Assembly (NCBI GenBank): GCA_034670405.1
Contig: JAXDDX010000087.1
Span: 124,001 to 188,000 of the forward strand
Length of the DNA: 64,000 bases
Source of the DNA: Hoplostethus atlanticus
Taxonomy: Eukaryota; Chordata; Actinopteri; Trachichthyiformes; Trachichthyidae
Direction of reading: 5' to 3'
The stretch's first letter is position 1. The number at the start of each line of letters is the position of its first letter. The position numbers and the translations under genes are program-made. Shown piece after piece: positions 11,257 to 24,013 of this stretch. The notes beneath the pieces were generated by a model. The model made no database searches, was not told the origin of the DNA, and worked only from the letters and a program-made list of their open reading frames with translations.

Positions 11257-14200
11257 ACAGCATATGCATGGCCTCCCTTTCAAGCAGCGTTGCTTATCAG
11301 TGTATCAGTGTGACCTCTACATTCAGGGGGGTTGATGAGTCTCTTGGTGTCTTTAGTTTGGTTTCACTAAAAGTCACTGACAATGAAAACAGACACACTG
11401 TCCATACTGAAGCCAGACCAGCACCTTTTGAAAGGTTCCTAAAGGTCAGTATACGGCGACAACATTTTGAGGAATAACATAAGATCTGCCATTTGATGGA
11501 TGGTTTCCTGAAAAGTGTCAAACGGCTTAATGTGTCTGCTGGCGTGTGTGTGGTCAGTGTTGAGTGTGGCTGTACGTGTGTGTTGGCTGTGTCTTGCCTC
11601 CTCCACTCAGACACCTGCCGCAAACAGTGACCCTACATGGAGGTCAGGCTACCTTAGGTAGATTACACTGGCTCACTATGTCATCCTCTCTGTTAAGTCC
11701 TTTCAGTCCTCTTCAACCTCTTACTTTGCTTTTCTGTAAAAAATGGACGGATGGAAATAGATGGACATCTTCATGATCCAGAAGTCCTGTGGCGTGTGGG
11801 AATCTCAGTTTACAGTGGGGTGAGAGGAGAATGACAATCTATATTGCCTTAAAGGAGAAATATATAGGGAAACTTTATGACCAACTCTGATGGACAACTG
11901 TTCCTAGCCTCAACATATTTTCCCATTTAATTCTATGGATTCCATGAGCAATAAAATAATAAAATATGCAATAAAATATCAGAATATATTTTTGACCCCG
12001 TGGCTCACTTGTTGTGTTGTGGTGTGTTACCCCCAGTGATTAAGTGGTAGATAAAAAGGTAAGCTATGACCTCCAGTCTGAAACAGGTCCTGAAGCTAAA
12101 CAAAAATCTATTTCTTTTTCAGAAAAGTATTCATTTATGATTTGTTCCCCCTAAACACCCCAACCCCGTATATCCTCCATGAGACCACTCACTATGATGT
12201 ATACTATAAATTTATGTAGAAAATATTTTCCTCCCTAGAATTCTCTAGTATTGGCTTGCGAGAGTTAACAACTCCCAACTACCTGCTGCTAACAAATTCT
12301 GGCATAACGTCATACAGAAACATTGTTTTACCATGGAAAGGAAGATTATAATAAAAATATATTAGAATACAAAAACTCGCAAAAACTAAAACTTTGACCT
12401 TTGTCTAACTGATAACAAATCCAGCCAATCCAGGCAAGTTTCCTTGTGAAAGGTGGTATAATTGACTTGGATTCCACCAGAGGCCGTGTTATTGGCCAAG
12501 AGCAACTGGGCCTGCCCCCCATGCGCCACTAGGATGTCAAGTACAAGCTGAAAATTAAACACTGAAACTTTGTGAAAAGCTTTACATGTAAAAGTTTTCT
12601 GATTTCATTACATGTAACCGTTAATTAGACTAATAGAAACATTAAGTTACAAACATTTAAACTGCAATCACAAAGAAAGAGTTTTGTTTGCAAGTTTTCA
12701 AATTGTTCTTACGACCAAGGAACAATCAGGCTATGCCATCGAGACCATCAGGCAGGCAGCACCATTCACTAGCTATCTAATCTAAATGTTACAGTCTGTA
12801 TGCTTAGGCTTATACTGTACCTAGTTAGTTCATTTGGAAAATTTCTCCTGGTATCAATAACAACATGCTAACGGGACAGCTGACCACCTGGCTTGAAACA
12901 GCCCACTCATGAGACCAAAATGTACCAACAATTACACGCTAAACGGGAGGCTGAGCCCCCTGGCTTGAGACGGCCAGCTCAACACTTAAGAAAATGAATT
13001 GTATCAGCAAACAATGATACCTGAGAACAGTGTTGGACTGCTCACACTAGCAACCATATTAAGATATAGTCCTGTCTTTTCTTTTTAGCCAGAGCAATCA
13101 TACCACAAGCAATATGTAGCATGTTACAAACAAAGCATGCTAACATGCTACGAACAATCCAACATGTCAACGTACTAAGAAATCAGCAAGCATCATGATA
13201 GTGCTAAGGCTCATACTGCAACACAAGGGTCCACCTCAATGCCTACATACCCGTCAACAACCAACAAGTGATTTTAGGTGGCATCAAGGAAGAGGGATTC
13301 CCCCTTTTTAGCCTAAATGCTAAAGTCCACTATATGTCCAAAGCACCTGCTCCACAATCTGAACTTCATAATGTAAACTCTGATAGCTTTTACTTACACC
13401 TGTCCACATTTTGCAGTTCACAACGACTTGTGTCAGTGTGGTCTAAGTACAATAGCAGCAAGTCGTACATCCCACCCATTCTTCAGTTCAGAAAGCAATT
13501 AGGGTGCTCATTTGAAATATATGGCGTTACAGAAATCTGATCTGAAATCTGTATCAATGCCAGCAGATGCATTACAAAGCCTTATAATAGTTATATCTAT
13601 TTGGGGCCGAAATATAAATAAATCCCATGAGATGTCCACATTTGTGGTGAGCAAAGATCTTTAGGATAGCCAACAACCACTAATAATGCATCATGTGGGT
13701 AAACTATGACCTCCAGTCAGTGATCATCATAAGGCAAAGAACCCCCAAAATAAACAGAACTCAAATATACTTTAAGAAGATGATTTTTCTCCTTAAAAGA
13801 CACTATCCTCATATAACTTACATCAGTTTAGGATATGTACTATAAAGATTTGTCAGCCGAAAAAGGTGATATTCCACATATAAAAAAGTGAGTAAACTGG
13901 GCAAACTACATCCTTGATGTACCTATACATATACATATATATGTGATGAATATCCCACTCTGCAATATATGTGTTGTACTGTACCTTTCAGTCACTGTTT
14001 GCTCTTTTTTGAATGTCCCCCGTAGTGTCAGCTCTGCTTGGCTGTGGTTATGGCGTTACAGACTGAGCAAGCCTCAATCTGTGCTGCTGTGGAGAGAGAA
14101 GCCAAACAGAAACACACTGTGAAGAGAGAGAGAGAGACAGAGAGAGGAGGGGGAGAGAGCATGTGATTCCAGTCCTCAGTGCCTGTTCTCTCACTTTCTC

Positions 14201-14755
14201 TCTCTCCATCTACTGCCTATCACATTTGATCTTTCATTAGCTCTTCCCCTTTCCACCTTATTGCTCTATGTCTTTCAGTTACTAGCATTCTAATCGTTGT
14301 TCCTCTTCTCCATACTGGCGCACTCTGCTCCCCCTTCCTCTTTCATCATTTTTTAATCTTTATTTCTTCGGGGAAGTTGACGGAGTGCCTTTTCCAGCAA
14401 TGGCCCACTTTACATTGGCAGCTGACCGGTCCGACCACACTCTTCTGCTGTTGGCCACTGAGCATTAGAGCTTCAGTGCCTTCTTCATGGGCGCATAGGC
14501 AGTGGTTGACGGAGGGGAGAGTGTTACTCATTCATTTTCCTCCCGCATTGTCCCAGCATGTCAAGGCATTCGGACTGTCGGCCTTCCGGTCACGGAGAAA
14601 CACTAGCAGTAACTATACCACTGGCGTTAGAGGCTACCAATCCCCCCTACCCCAGTCTCATTTGTTATTATAGTATGTAGTAATTATACCAATGTAGCAC
14701 TATTCATTTGACAATGATATACTGATGTGTAAATGCTACACGGAGAGACGAATAG
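11253..14755. other. intergenic stretch, mostly unexplained
   Basis: Two loosely similar blocks, near 12040-12230 and 13700-13920, share aactatgacctccagtc and a tatgatgtatactataaa-like string. A related block may lie at 22.40-22.56 kb, suggesting an unnamed dispersed repeat. GA/CT-rich tracts occur near 14125-14210. No gene is supported. Confidence 0.35.
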
Positions 14756-14759
14756 TATA

Positions 14760-15900
14760 GAATTGGAGAGCATTGAACACAACAGTGACTCTGCCTAGAG
14801 GTGGATGTCCTTCTAAAATATCACAAAGAGCCGGTGGAAAATATTACAACTAGTAAAAGACAACCCAAGAATAACATCCAGAGATGTACAAGGTTTTCTG
14901 CATCTGATGTCATTGTGCAACACTAAAGACATGGCATTCATGCAAGGGTAGCCAGGAAGAAGCTTCTACTGTCTAAAAAGAACAAAGCTGCCCGTCTTCA
15001 GTTTCCCAGAGACCACTTGGACGAACCTGAAGATGTCGGGGAGTGCGTTCTCTGGACAAACGAGTCCAAAACTGAAATTTGTTGCAATGAAAAATGCCAT
15101 GTTTGGCAACCACCCACGACTGAACCACCAGTGTCATGGTCTGCGTCTGTGTTTCTTCTTCTGGACCTGGACGGCCCCGACATCATTAAAGGAACCATGA
15201 ATTCTGAAGGATGCCAGAGAATTCTTGAACAGAACATCAGGCTATTAGTCTGAGAGCTAAAACTAAGCCGAAAGCGACCATTTGAACAAGATCCTAAGCA
15301 TTCAATCTGTGATATCTTAGCATATCAACTGAAGATGAATGGACTCGTTCTCTTCAATTAGATTCGCTTTTAATAGCAACCCAAAATAACAAGGAGGGAC
15401 ACCATTTCAATGGACTGATGGTCACTGATGTATACACAGATTATACTGCTGGCGAAACCAGATTGGTCAAAGCATGTTATAACACTTATATTCACTTCAT
15501 TACACAAGCAAATCTACCAAAAAATGGCTCAGGAAGAAGTTTTGGATTGGCCAAGTCAAAGTCCTGACCTAAATCTGACTGAGATGCTGTGTCAGGACCT
15601 GAAGCAACTGTTCATGCGAGACCTCAAACTTTACCGAGTCAGCATTTACTCCAAGTCATCTCTGCCAAAGGAGGTGCCACAAGTTATTGAAGGGGTTCAC
15701 ATATTGTTGCACACAGGGATATCTGAGTTTTGTTAAATAAACTAGTTATGTCAAATAAACAATTAAAGTACATCATCCTTATTTGTGTAAGGTCTTTATT
15801 GGGATATTCTCATTAAGGATTTTTATAAGGTTATTCCTCTATAATATATGAAATAATGACCACCCCTTGTAGGGTTCACAACTTTCAAGCGTGGCTGTAT
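14760..15900 (+). mobile_element. Tc1/mariner-type transposon fossil
   Basis: Pieces of a Tc1-like transposase occur in order. AARLQFPRDHLDEP-like sequence is followed by VLWTNESKTEI (about 15047-15080), where the first catalytic Asp of the WTDE motif reads Asn. Next is a QDPKHS remnant near 15290, then VLDWPSQSPDLNLTEMLCQDLK (about 15538-15603), covering the last catalytic region. The right end gggttcacaactttcaagcgtggctgta (ending about 15899) is a Tc1-type terminal repeat; a related end lies at 62618-62645. Stops and frameshifts show it is inactive. The left terminal repeat was not clearly found. Confidence 0.75.
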
Positions 15901-16502
15901 ATTCATTATGAAAAAGGTAAAGAATTATGACATTTTATACATATATAATTTCCTATATTCTTTACCTTTAAAAAAAATAAGCAATATATAACAATGACAG
16001 GAATATAAGAGCATGAGAAAAGACAATTGAACAATTGAGACAAATTAAGGATTACAGCATATATAATATGTGCAGAAATGTGTTCATTTATAGATGCTAG
16101 TGTCTCTGTCCATGGCACACACACACATGCATGAACACACATTCTGTTGCACACTCCTCCCTCCTTCACAGCTCTGTCGGAAAATTCCCCTGTGGTTGGG
16201 ACTCAGGTAGGAACTCCGTAATGGAAAAAGGCTCTAACCTGGTATGAGGGTTGGATAGAAACCTGCTGAGACGATGCTGTTCTGACATACAGGTGCATCA
16301 TGTCCTACCTGAAAAAAACAACACTATTACGATATTAATACAATCATGTAACCTTGATCAAGGCTTTCTGCAAAGGCATAGTTTTTTGGAATATCCATTG
16401 GCCTCCAAGAGTAGCTGAACTTGTTCTTCCCTTTTCTAGCTAATCCACCTTGGTTGTAAGGCAAGGTTGCAACGGTGTGGTTTTTCTTTGCTTCTTTGAC
16501 AC
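15901..16502. other. intergenic stretch, nothing recognised
   Basis: AT-rich DNA follows the Tc1 fossil end. I see no gene, RNA or known element. Confidence 0.5.
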
Positions 16503-16930
16503 AAAATAAAATAAAATCACATTTATTTGTATAGCCCTTAATCACTGTTACAGTCTCAAAGGGTTTCACAGTGCCCAACGTGTGAAAACAATAACTGGTT
16601 AGTACACGACATCCCCCAGCCTTGGAAAAAACCTTTTAGGGAAAAAATGGGAGAAACCTTGGGAGGGGCTACTCAGAGAGGGACGGTCGGGCGTGCAATA
16701 GATGCCGAGTTTGGGCAAGCAGCGTATACACAATGAATAAAAGTTGGGTGGGAAATCCAGATCTAATGTGGGGCATCACAGCAAACGGCAGCTCATCGTA
16801 GGACTAGTGGACCACGCAGGCGCCAACACAGTACAGTTGCAGCCTTGGAGCACTGCCCAGCGTCCACAGCAAACGCCCGCTCAGTCAACATCGTCCTAGG
16901 AGTGGGGGACCACGCAGACGCCACGTGTCA
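16503..16930 (-). mobile_element. L2-type LINE 3' UTR fragment
   Basis: Read on the minus strand, this matches the 3' UTR and tail of the LINE at 1890-3378. Shared parts include the gcgtatacac / tttgggcaagcagc block, the cccttggaagg-type block, the accctttgagactgtaacagtgattaagggctatac tail and a terminal TTTTATT-rich end. It is 5' truncated with no coding left. Confidence 0.78.
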
Positions 16931-17079
16931 TTTACAGAGGCAGAATGAGGTACAATTCTAGAAAGATGTCAAGAGAATTACAAATAAAACAAATTCATTT
17001 GAAGATAAAGTTTATTAAAGATAGAGAGTGTTTATTGGACCAAGCTAAGTAAAATTCATTCAGCACACAGACTGCATGC

Positions 17080-18560
17080 TGTGTTTCGATTGTGGCTCTG
17101 AGGCCCACGCAAACTTTGTCGTCATGAACGATGTGCCTCCGAGCCTTTTATTTTGAGAACTTGCTCAAAGAATACCAGAGTAGGAAGAGAGTCGTTAAAT
17201 CCACTTATGTTGGCAGTGAAAATGCGAAGGCGGTGGAGTTTTTTTTAATGGAGCTTCCAGGCTAATAGACTAGGAAGCCATATGGCATATACTATCAGGG
17301 AGGATTTGATTTTGCCCACCACGAAAGAGGTGCTTGAAGTGATGCTCGGAGACGAGGCAAGCCAACCAAATTCACTTGAAATTGATGTGATGATATGGCT
17401 GAAAGATGTGTCTGGACAGCTCGTTGCCAGATTGCAAGTTGTTTTTTATGCCTTCCAGATTGACGAATCAATGGACATCATGAACCTTCTGTGCTTCCAA
17501 TAAAAGTGTGTGGGACTCATCGCCGATGGGGCCTGTGCTGTGCTTGGGCAACGTAGCAGCGTTTTCAGGCGAGTTAAACGACGGCTCCACTGATTCCATC
17601 TGTCTTTTGCAGTATTCATGAAGAAGCCACAAAGAAAATGCCTGCAGAGGTAAAGAGGTAAAGACTGTTTTGGATGAGGAGCGCCAGGGTACTTACTTGC
17701 TTGTTTCAGTTGCACGATGAGTTCAGGGTTTTGACTGGTTTTCCAAGTTGCCGTACCTGATGACATTTTCAATCATTTGAATGATCTTAAACATTCCAAG
17801 AAAGACAGTGATCATGTTTCACATAAAATAGAGGCGATAATGAAACATGAAATGTGGAGCAGATGAGTATAGGCCACAAAGGAGGAGAGGCAGCTTCCCA
17901 ACTCTGCGGCAGAAGCTGTCAAAAAGCACCTATGTACCTATGCAGCAATGCATCCCTGTCACAGCAGGCCTCAGTGCCACCAAGGAGCAGGGCAGCCTTG
18001 TGGATTTATCTTGTGGTAATGCCTTGGTAATGCCTATCTTGTGGTAATTGAAACTGTTTTTTGCTAAGAGACGTTTGATAAACTTCTGGTTTCATTTTGT
18101 ATTGTATCCAGAACATTCTGACATGGTAATAATGACTCTTTTGGACCACATTTTCAGCACTTCAACAAACTGAGTGAGCCCAATCTCCACCTTTGACTCT
18201 CATCTCCACAGCTAGACATTAAGACCACCCTGTCACTAGGGTTGGACTTCTGAACTGACTTCTGCTTGGACTGTGGCCGTAGAAGTTGCATGAGCAGAGA
18301 AGGTATTGCTGTCCATTTTCTAATTGCTAATGGTGGCTTGGTGTGAAAAAAACATGTTATTTTCTTGAACTTTTGTATTATGCGAATAAAATGTTACAGT
18401 GGAAACGAGTATTTTGGTCCTGTGACATTGTTCGGTATCGTCAGCTGACTGCTTTGTGTCAGAAGATAACTGATGGGCTGCAGAGTTCCAAGTGGGCCGC
18501 GAGGTGCTGGAGTTTGGCTAGACTATGGCTAGACTAAAGGTTTAGATCCCTGATTTAAAA
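17080..18560 (+). pseudogene. ZBED/FAM200-type hAT transposase fossil
   Basis: Fragments in order resemble hAT transposases of the ZBED5/FAM200 group. They are HMAYTIREDLILPTTKEV (17280-17330), QLVARLQVVFYAFQIDES (about 17420-17470), CGLIADGACAVLGQRSSVF (17512-17570), an SIHEEATKKMPAEVK remnant (about 17607-17650) and DIFNHLNDLK (about 17760-17790). The end contains gggccgcgaggtgctgg and gtttagatccctgattt, like the closing part of such elements. Several frameshifts and stops mean no product is expected. I found no target duplication. Confidence 0.6.
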
Positions 18561-19432
18561 TAACAGTAGTAGATTTCTTTCCTCTATTACAAAAGCCTAA
18601 AAGATTATTTACAACTCTGTCTAAAACATGCTCTCCTGACCTATTGACAGCTTTTAATGCACTGATGGCATTTTATAACAAAACCTACCACAGTGCAATA
18701 TTTATAATTGGTTTACGTTGTGCTTTGGAGGGTGAGCTTCCTTCCTTTCCTTTCCTTTCCATTATGATGTTATGCATGTTATGTCGTTTTTATTTCATGT
18801 GGTTTCCCTGCTATGGCTCAGTAAATGTAATGTTGATTTTCATTTATATCAGTCCCAGAAATGTACGTGAAAAGGTGTCCCATTTTATATGACATCCTGC
18901 CTTTGTTCATACTTAGCAGGGTGGAGGAATACTCCTTGAGCTTGCAACAGCACAGCTAGAAAGTGATGGACCTTAAAAGAACAGGAGGAAGGAGAGATAT
19001 GACATCCACCCCCATGAGGATGATGGTCATGACCCCATGACCAAAAATAAATGCTGTATGTTATCCATCAAATCAGTCATACACAGGTGAAGGTCAGATG
19101 ATTCTTCGCTGAATGTGAACTGTTTGACCTGCAAAGCAACGGCAAGGTAATGATTAGTGACACCTAGAGTTTGATTACACATGAAATTCAATATGCCATC
19201 TGACTTTTTAGGGCTTCGCCATTCATATTTTTTTAGAATAACATAGAAAAGGAGCAGTGGTAAACAAAAACACAAAACGGGGTTAGAGACATAAGCCAGT
19301 AGACGTCAGGAGTCCTGAACAACCATGACCTTGTCGATGATGCTTTCATAGTTGCGCACAGATCTTGATGATGTCTGCACATGCCTTTTCTCCCTCTCTC
19401 AACCCCCTCTCTCACTTTCACTCTACCCCCCC

Positions 19433-19469
<37 letters not shown>

Positions 19470-19640
19470 CCCTATTTTCCATTGTTCCCTCTCTTGTTGC
19501 ACTGATCCATGCAGCCCTGAACTCTTAGACAGAAATGACGGCATGTCCCTTTGTGAAGAATGGCTATGCATGACCACACACTGGTTTTCTGTTCTGTTTT
19601 GGTTTGTTGGTGGTGGAGGAGGTTTTTCTCTAGGTTGTTC
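18561..19640. other. intergenic stretch with a CA microsatellite
   Basis: A CA run lies at about 19434-19469 and a ccttt run near 18740-18760. No gene or known element is recognised. Confidence 0.5.
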
Positions 19641-19644
19641 ATTA

Positions 19645-20150
19645 AGATTAGATTAAATTAAAATGCATTGGCCCTATGGGGAAATTGGATCATTGCAGCA
19701 GCAAACAGCATAGAATATAAATAGAATATAAATAAGATTAGAGCAAAAAGGGGGGGCGGGGGGGGGTCGGGAGGTATAAAGAAAAAAGTTAAATGAAAGC
19801 ATGGATTCTTGCATTGTTAGGGTGTGCGGAATAACAGAAGTAGAACTTAGTAAGTCAAAATTAATATGAAATAAGTGAAACGAAAAAGAAATCAGCGCAC
19901 ATAAATAGCAAATGAGAAGAATACAAGAAGATAAATCAAAAAATGACAGGCTATATACTGAACATTATGAGCAATTTAACAGGTCTGCAGAAGGCCATAC
20001 ATACATTGTAATAGCTATACACCTTCCAAATACTTTACACTTACACAGACAATATGCACAGAATGTGCATATTGAATGTGCATATGTTAACTACCTCCCT
20101 TCTAAGTCGCTTTGGATAAAAGCTGAATAAAAGCTGAATGACTGTAATGT
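19645..20150. repeat. retroposon tails (two families)
   Basis: The part at 19650-19740 (ggccctatggggaaattggatcattgcagcagcaaacagc) resembles the minus-strand end of a fish LINE seen again at 30.9, 37.4, 52.1 and 60.8 kb. The part at about 20100-20150 (taagtcgctttggataaaagc ... aatgactgtaatgta) is the reverse of the cattaca...agcagacgcttttatccaaagcgactta tail at 61.08 kb. Confidence 0.45.
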
Positions 20151-21774
20151 AACTTAAGTTATTGAATTGAAAGAGTGAACTTTGCAACTCATCATGTTTG
20201 ATTTGCACTATTTCCTCATCAGTAGAAGTAGATATCTGTACCTGTGTTCATGCTATGAGTGACTGCGTGTGTGTGTGTACATTGTCAACACTAGGAATGC
20301 CAAGCCACCATCATTTGACCGATTTTGTTTTGAATTCTAGAATTGAAATATCTTAGCTTTCAACATGTTCTTTCATGATAAACCAGTGTTTTTTGATTTT
20401 CTATGTAACCCAAGTAAAAAAAAGAAGGTATAATTATATTTACCCCTTCAATTGACAGCTTTTTAAAAAAACAAAAACAAAACATTGGCCTTTACAGCGT
20501 TAATATGCCTGTTGTATGTGACGACAAGGCGTATTAACTAACACGAGTGAGTATTGTGTTAGTTTATAGATGATAATCCATGGGTCCCTGGTGCTCTAGT
20601 TCAGTCCCTGGCGCTTTGGGTCTTTCCCACAGGGATGCGTGGGGCTGATGGAAACTTCGCTACAGGATTCAGCTTAGGACCAGAATTCCCCCCAGTCAGA
20701 CTAACAAAACAGCTAGCAACAGAGAATTCCCTCAATCCAGTCAGCTGGAAGGAGTGGGGAGGGGAGAGATGGGCCCTGGATTACCACCGAACGCTTGTAG
20801 CAATTGATAACATAATAAATGCTGGATCATGTAATAACCTGGGTTATCAATCCTAAAATTTTTGGTGTGACACTGGCTTCACAACGCCCACATTATGCAA
20901 ACAATAAATGGTGACACATGAGACCCCCCAACCGTAGACCCCGATTGAGGACAAGGAAAAATTTCCATGAAACTTGGGAGGGGATACTCAGAGAGGGATC
21001 CCCCTACCAGGATGGTCAGGCGTGCAAAAAAAAAAGGAAAAACATCTGAAAAGTGGGAAAGTGTCAATATTTAACATAAAAGAATTGTATTCTTTTCACG
21101 GTGGGAAAGCCTGAAACAGAATTTAAATGTGACACTCTCCATTGAAACCTAGGATGATGAACTTCCTTTCCTGGAATAAATCAATAATGTGCAAAGAAAA
21201 TCCACTGACTGGGTGATAACTGTAATATAATTTAATAAAGGCCGATATCAACCCGATATATCAGCAAGCCTGTATATTGCTTTAAATTGTTAAAATATAA
21301 TAAAACATCTCTCTAAAAGAGTAAAACATTTTTATAAAAAATAAATTGCCATAGTGATAGTGAATAACGTCTGCAGACTGATACTGTAATAATCAAAAAC
21401 GTTACTGAAATTATTAAGGCACCAAATTATCAGGAAAAAATTATAATATTAAGTTTCATGACATGTTTGACCCATTTACTGTAGTTTTTAAGGTACATAC
21501 CACTTTTTGAATGGTATTTACTGTAGAAACTGCCCTGTTGACAAAAAGGATTGCACATACGGATACTACTAATGCTATATAGACCTGTAGTGCTTTGTGT
21601 CTCTGTTATTCTGGTGGTGTGTTGAAGTGTACTTTGCTGTGGTACGACACACACACTCCCAAGGACAGGTCACATCATACACATTCCACTCTTGATACAT
21701 CTCAGTACAGAACACTTGTTAAGTTGCACTATGCACTAAGATTTTTATGGAAAAATCCAGCCAATCTTCTTGGT
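20151..21774. other. intergenic stretch with a LINE 3' fragment
   Basis: The part at about 20915-21035 (aaaatttccatgaaacttgggaggggatactcagagaggg) resembles the minus-strand L2 3' UTR block at 16.64-16.69 kb. The rest is AT-rich and unrecognised. Confidence 0.4.
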
Positions 21775-22090
21775 TCTTGCTGATGGTCTGTTACCTCAGG
21801 CTTCTTTGTCACCTCCTTGGCCATTATGCGGTGTGCTCTAGCTGTGATCTTTGCTGGACACCCACTCTTAGGGAGAGTAGCAATGGCACTGAATTTTCTA
21901 TACAATCTGTCTGACTGTAGACTGATGGAGGCCCAAGTCTGGGAATGCTTTAGTATCCTTTTCCATTCTTATGAGCCTCAACAACTCTTCTCCAGAGGTC
22001 CTCTGAAGTGTCTTTTGACTGGAGCATATTCCACTTCAACAGATCTCTTTATTTGGAGAGCAGACAAGTTTGGTAACCAAACTTTGTATG
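21775..22090 (-). mobile_element. Tc1-like transposon fragment (transposase N-terminal part)
   Basis: On the minus strand the segment aligns by eye with the start of Tc1-like transposases. It covers the helix-turn-helix region with the blocks read here as ttcagaggacctctgg (R-S-R-I region), gatgctgtaa-type spacing, and the cctaagagtgggtgtcc block of the GRP hinge. It is heavily mutated and no frame is open. The assignment is from memory of common fish copies. Confidence 0.5.
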
Positions 22091-22599
22091 ACAGGACACC
22101 TCTAACACATTGTGTTTATCTACTGTTATGACTTAGATGAAGATCAGACCATATTTTATCACAACTGACTTTTTCAGACTTTGTAAGGGCCCTGAATTAA
22201 CATTGGATTTTGTCTGGTTTCTAGTATGTTCTCAAGAAGTGGTATTTACTTGTTTGCATTGGACAGAAATCTCTGTGAATACCTGAATCATCAGTCACCA
22301 CACTCTTAATTAATCAACCCTCTTGACTCCAATATATAATCACCTTAAGACAAACAGCCACCATTATAAGCACAAATCAATTATACTTTAACAAAAAATA
22401 TTAATACTACTTACTATGATGTACGCTGTGAATTTATATCATACATTTATATAATAATACATCATTTATATAAATTATATAAATTATATAAATTATGCCT
22501 AAAAAAGTGGGTAAAACTGAAGTTAGGTGGGTTTCACCTCCACTACATCCCTGGATACAACGTACAATTTTCAATAGTAAATATTGACAGGCCAGTCAG
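22091..22599. other. stretch between the Tc1 fragment and the ltbp1 3' end
   Basis: AT-rich. It carries ataaattatataaattat repeats at about 22455-22497 and a block similar to those at 12.1 and 13.8 kb. No gene. Confidence 0.4.
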
Positions 22600-22620
22600 T
22601 ATAAATATCACAATTTGTGA

Positions 22621-22626
22621 TTTATT
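22621..22626 (-). promoter_or_regulatory. candidate polyadenylation signal AATAAA for ltbp1
   Basis: The plus strand reads tttatt, which is AATAAA on the gene strand, 1.19 kb past the stop codon. No better signal was found nearer. A 3' end read would settle it. Confidence 0.4.
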
Positions 22627-22937
22627 ACCAAGGGGTTTAATATACATTGTAATATGAATATTCATACAAGAGCTATTTAACCATGTACAAATTACAAATA
22701 CATCAGCTGTTTTCGACAGTCTTCTGTTTAAATGTACAAAAGTTTTTCTCCCACCGCTGTCCTATAGCAGCTTTGCAACCTGGCAAGACTTTGCAGTAAA
22801 ATGCAGATAAAAGAGAAGTATGAAAAATACACATGAAGCAAAACTTCATTCATGTGAAGAAACAAAAACAAATACAGTATCGAAAGGAATATCTAAAGGG
22901 AGGGGAATATGACTGCTCCACAGGGCAGGCAAGAAAG

Positions 22938-22954
22938 AAAGGAAGAAAAAAACA

Positions 22955-22985
<31 letters not shown>

Positions 22986-22990
22986 TGTGA
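22938..22990. repeat. GAAA microsatellite in the probable 3' UTR
   Basis: Imperfect gaaa repeats, purest at about 22955-22984. Confidence 0.85.
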
Positions 22991-23595
22991 ATGAATGAGA
23001 AAGAGAGAAAGAAATATGTGAAAGAAAACACTAAATAAAACCTGCTATTGTCCAATGTCCTCGATGCAGAGAAGTAGTTTCATGTTTGCATTTGATCATT
23101 ATTACAAAACAAAAGCCCCCCAAAAGCTTATTCCAAAGACTTTACATTAACAACTTTCTTTAGTACAGTAAAATGTGCATACTGCATGTTTTGGTGAAAC
23201 CATGGTGCAGAAACAAGCTTCCATTAATGGCAGATGGAGGAAGAGAGGAAACATAGACTTGGCCTCTTCACAGAATTAAATATCCACACTCATTTTGACT
23301 GGGTAGAAAATAAAACTCAATCCCCCAGCAAGAGTCCATAGGGTTTGTCGGTGCGTTAAGTGAGCGAAACGCTCCTTTTAACGTGCATAAACTCCTTTTA
23401 AAACAAACTAAGAAACAAACTTACAAAAGGAACAGACAAAACATACATTTTATACAATGTTGTGTTTCTCTTCCCCACATAGGCACCACATAGTAGATTA
23501 AGTTGAATCTTCATCTCAAGTAAATTACTTTTTTGTTTCATTTAGTGTGTATTTTATACAGTGCAGATTATATGGGCTTTGATTAAATAAGAGAC

Positions 23596-23780
23596 AGAGT
23601 GTGTGTGTGTGTGTGTTCTTGTATTTCTATACTTATAAGGACTAAATATCCTCACAGTGATAGAAAGATGAAGAAAATCCAAAGTGAGAACATTTTGCTG
23701 GTCCTCACTTCTACAAGGGGTCAGTGGAAGGTCCTCATAAGTATAGTGATAAAAACGTGTGCATGTGTGTGTGTTTAGTG
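23596..23780. repeat. GT microsatellite plus GTCCTCACT-type dispersed repeat
   Basis: gtgtgtgtgt is followed by ttcttgtatttctatacttataaggac, tcctcacagtgat, ggtcctcacttctacaag and gtcctcataagtatag, then another GT run. A relative in the opposite orientation lies at 53338-53445. It ends 30 bases past the ltbp1 stop codon. Confidence 0.55.
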
Positions 23781-23811
23781 TTTCTGGTCTCCCCCTAGTG
23801 TCTATCCATGC

Positions 23812-23990
23812 TCACTGCCTGTGTGTGTGTGCTGCTGATGTTGATGTTGTTGCCTCCACGCAGTAGTTGGGTTTTTCGGAAGCAGTGAAGCCTGGCAGAC
23901 ACACACACTGGTAGGAGCCCTGGGTGTTGATGCACTTGGCATTTTTACACAGCGACATCCGATTGTTGAGCTCTGAACATTCATTCACAT
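23812..23990 (-). CDS. ltbp1: ltbp1 last coding exon: calcium-binding EGF domain and stop
   Basis: The exon starts at a cccccag acceptor preceded by a pyrimidine tract. It reads DVNECSELNNRMSLCKNAKC and then CINTQGSYQCVCLPGF, the terminal LTBP1 cbEGF. After the last cysteine (PNYC) come 15 residues ending AAHTHRQ and a TGA. The tail differs from the human one in length and sequence, as expected for a poorly conserved C-terminus. A TATAA-repeat tract lies about 20 bases upstream of the acceptor. Confidence 0.94.
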
Positions 23991-24013
23991 CTGGGGGCAG
24001 AGGAAGAAACAGC

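Larger units (their letters stand above)
22600..23811 (-). other. ltbp1: probable ltbp1 3' UTR with AATAAA signal
   Basis: No coding exon follows the stop. The first canonical AATAAA on the minus strand that I find lies at 22621-22626, about 1.2 kb after the stop, which suits an LTBP1 3' UTR. The interval also holds a dispersed GTCCTCACT-type repeat with a GT microsatellite (about 23596-23780) and a GAAA tract (22938-22990), so part of it is repeat derived. The extent is inferred, not shown. Confidence 0.4.

Noticed and set aside
12840-13000. Two similar blocks containing acggga...ctggcttga
   Set aside because: The similarity is short and imperfect; it does not support a defined repeat unit.
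1-22000. First exons of rasgrp3, the gene next to LTBP1 in mammals
   Set aside because: I found no coding match or recognisable first exon. Conserved order could not be tested from this window.
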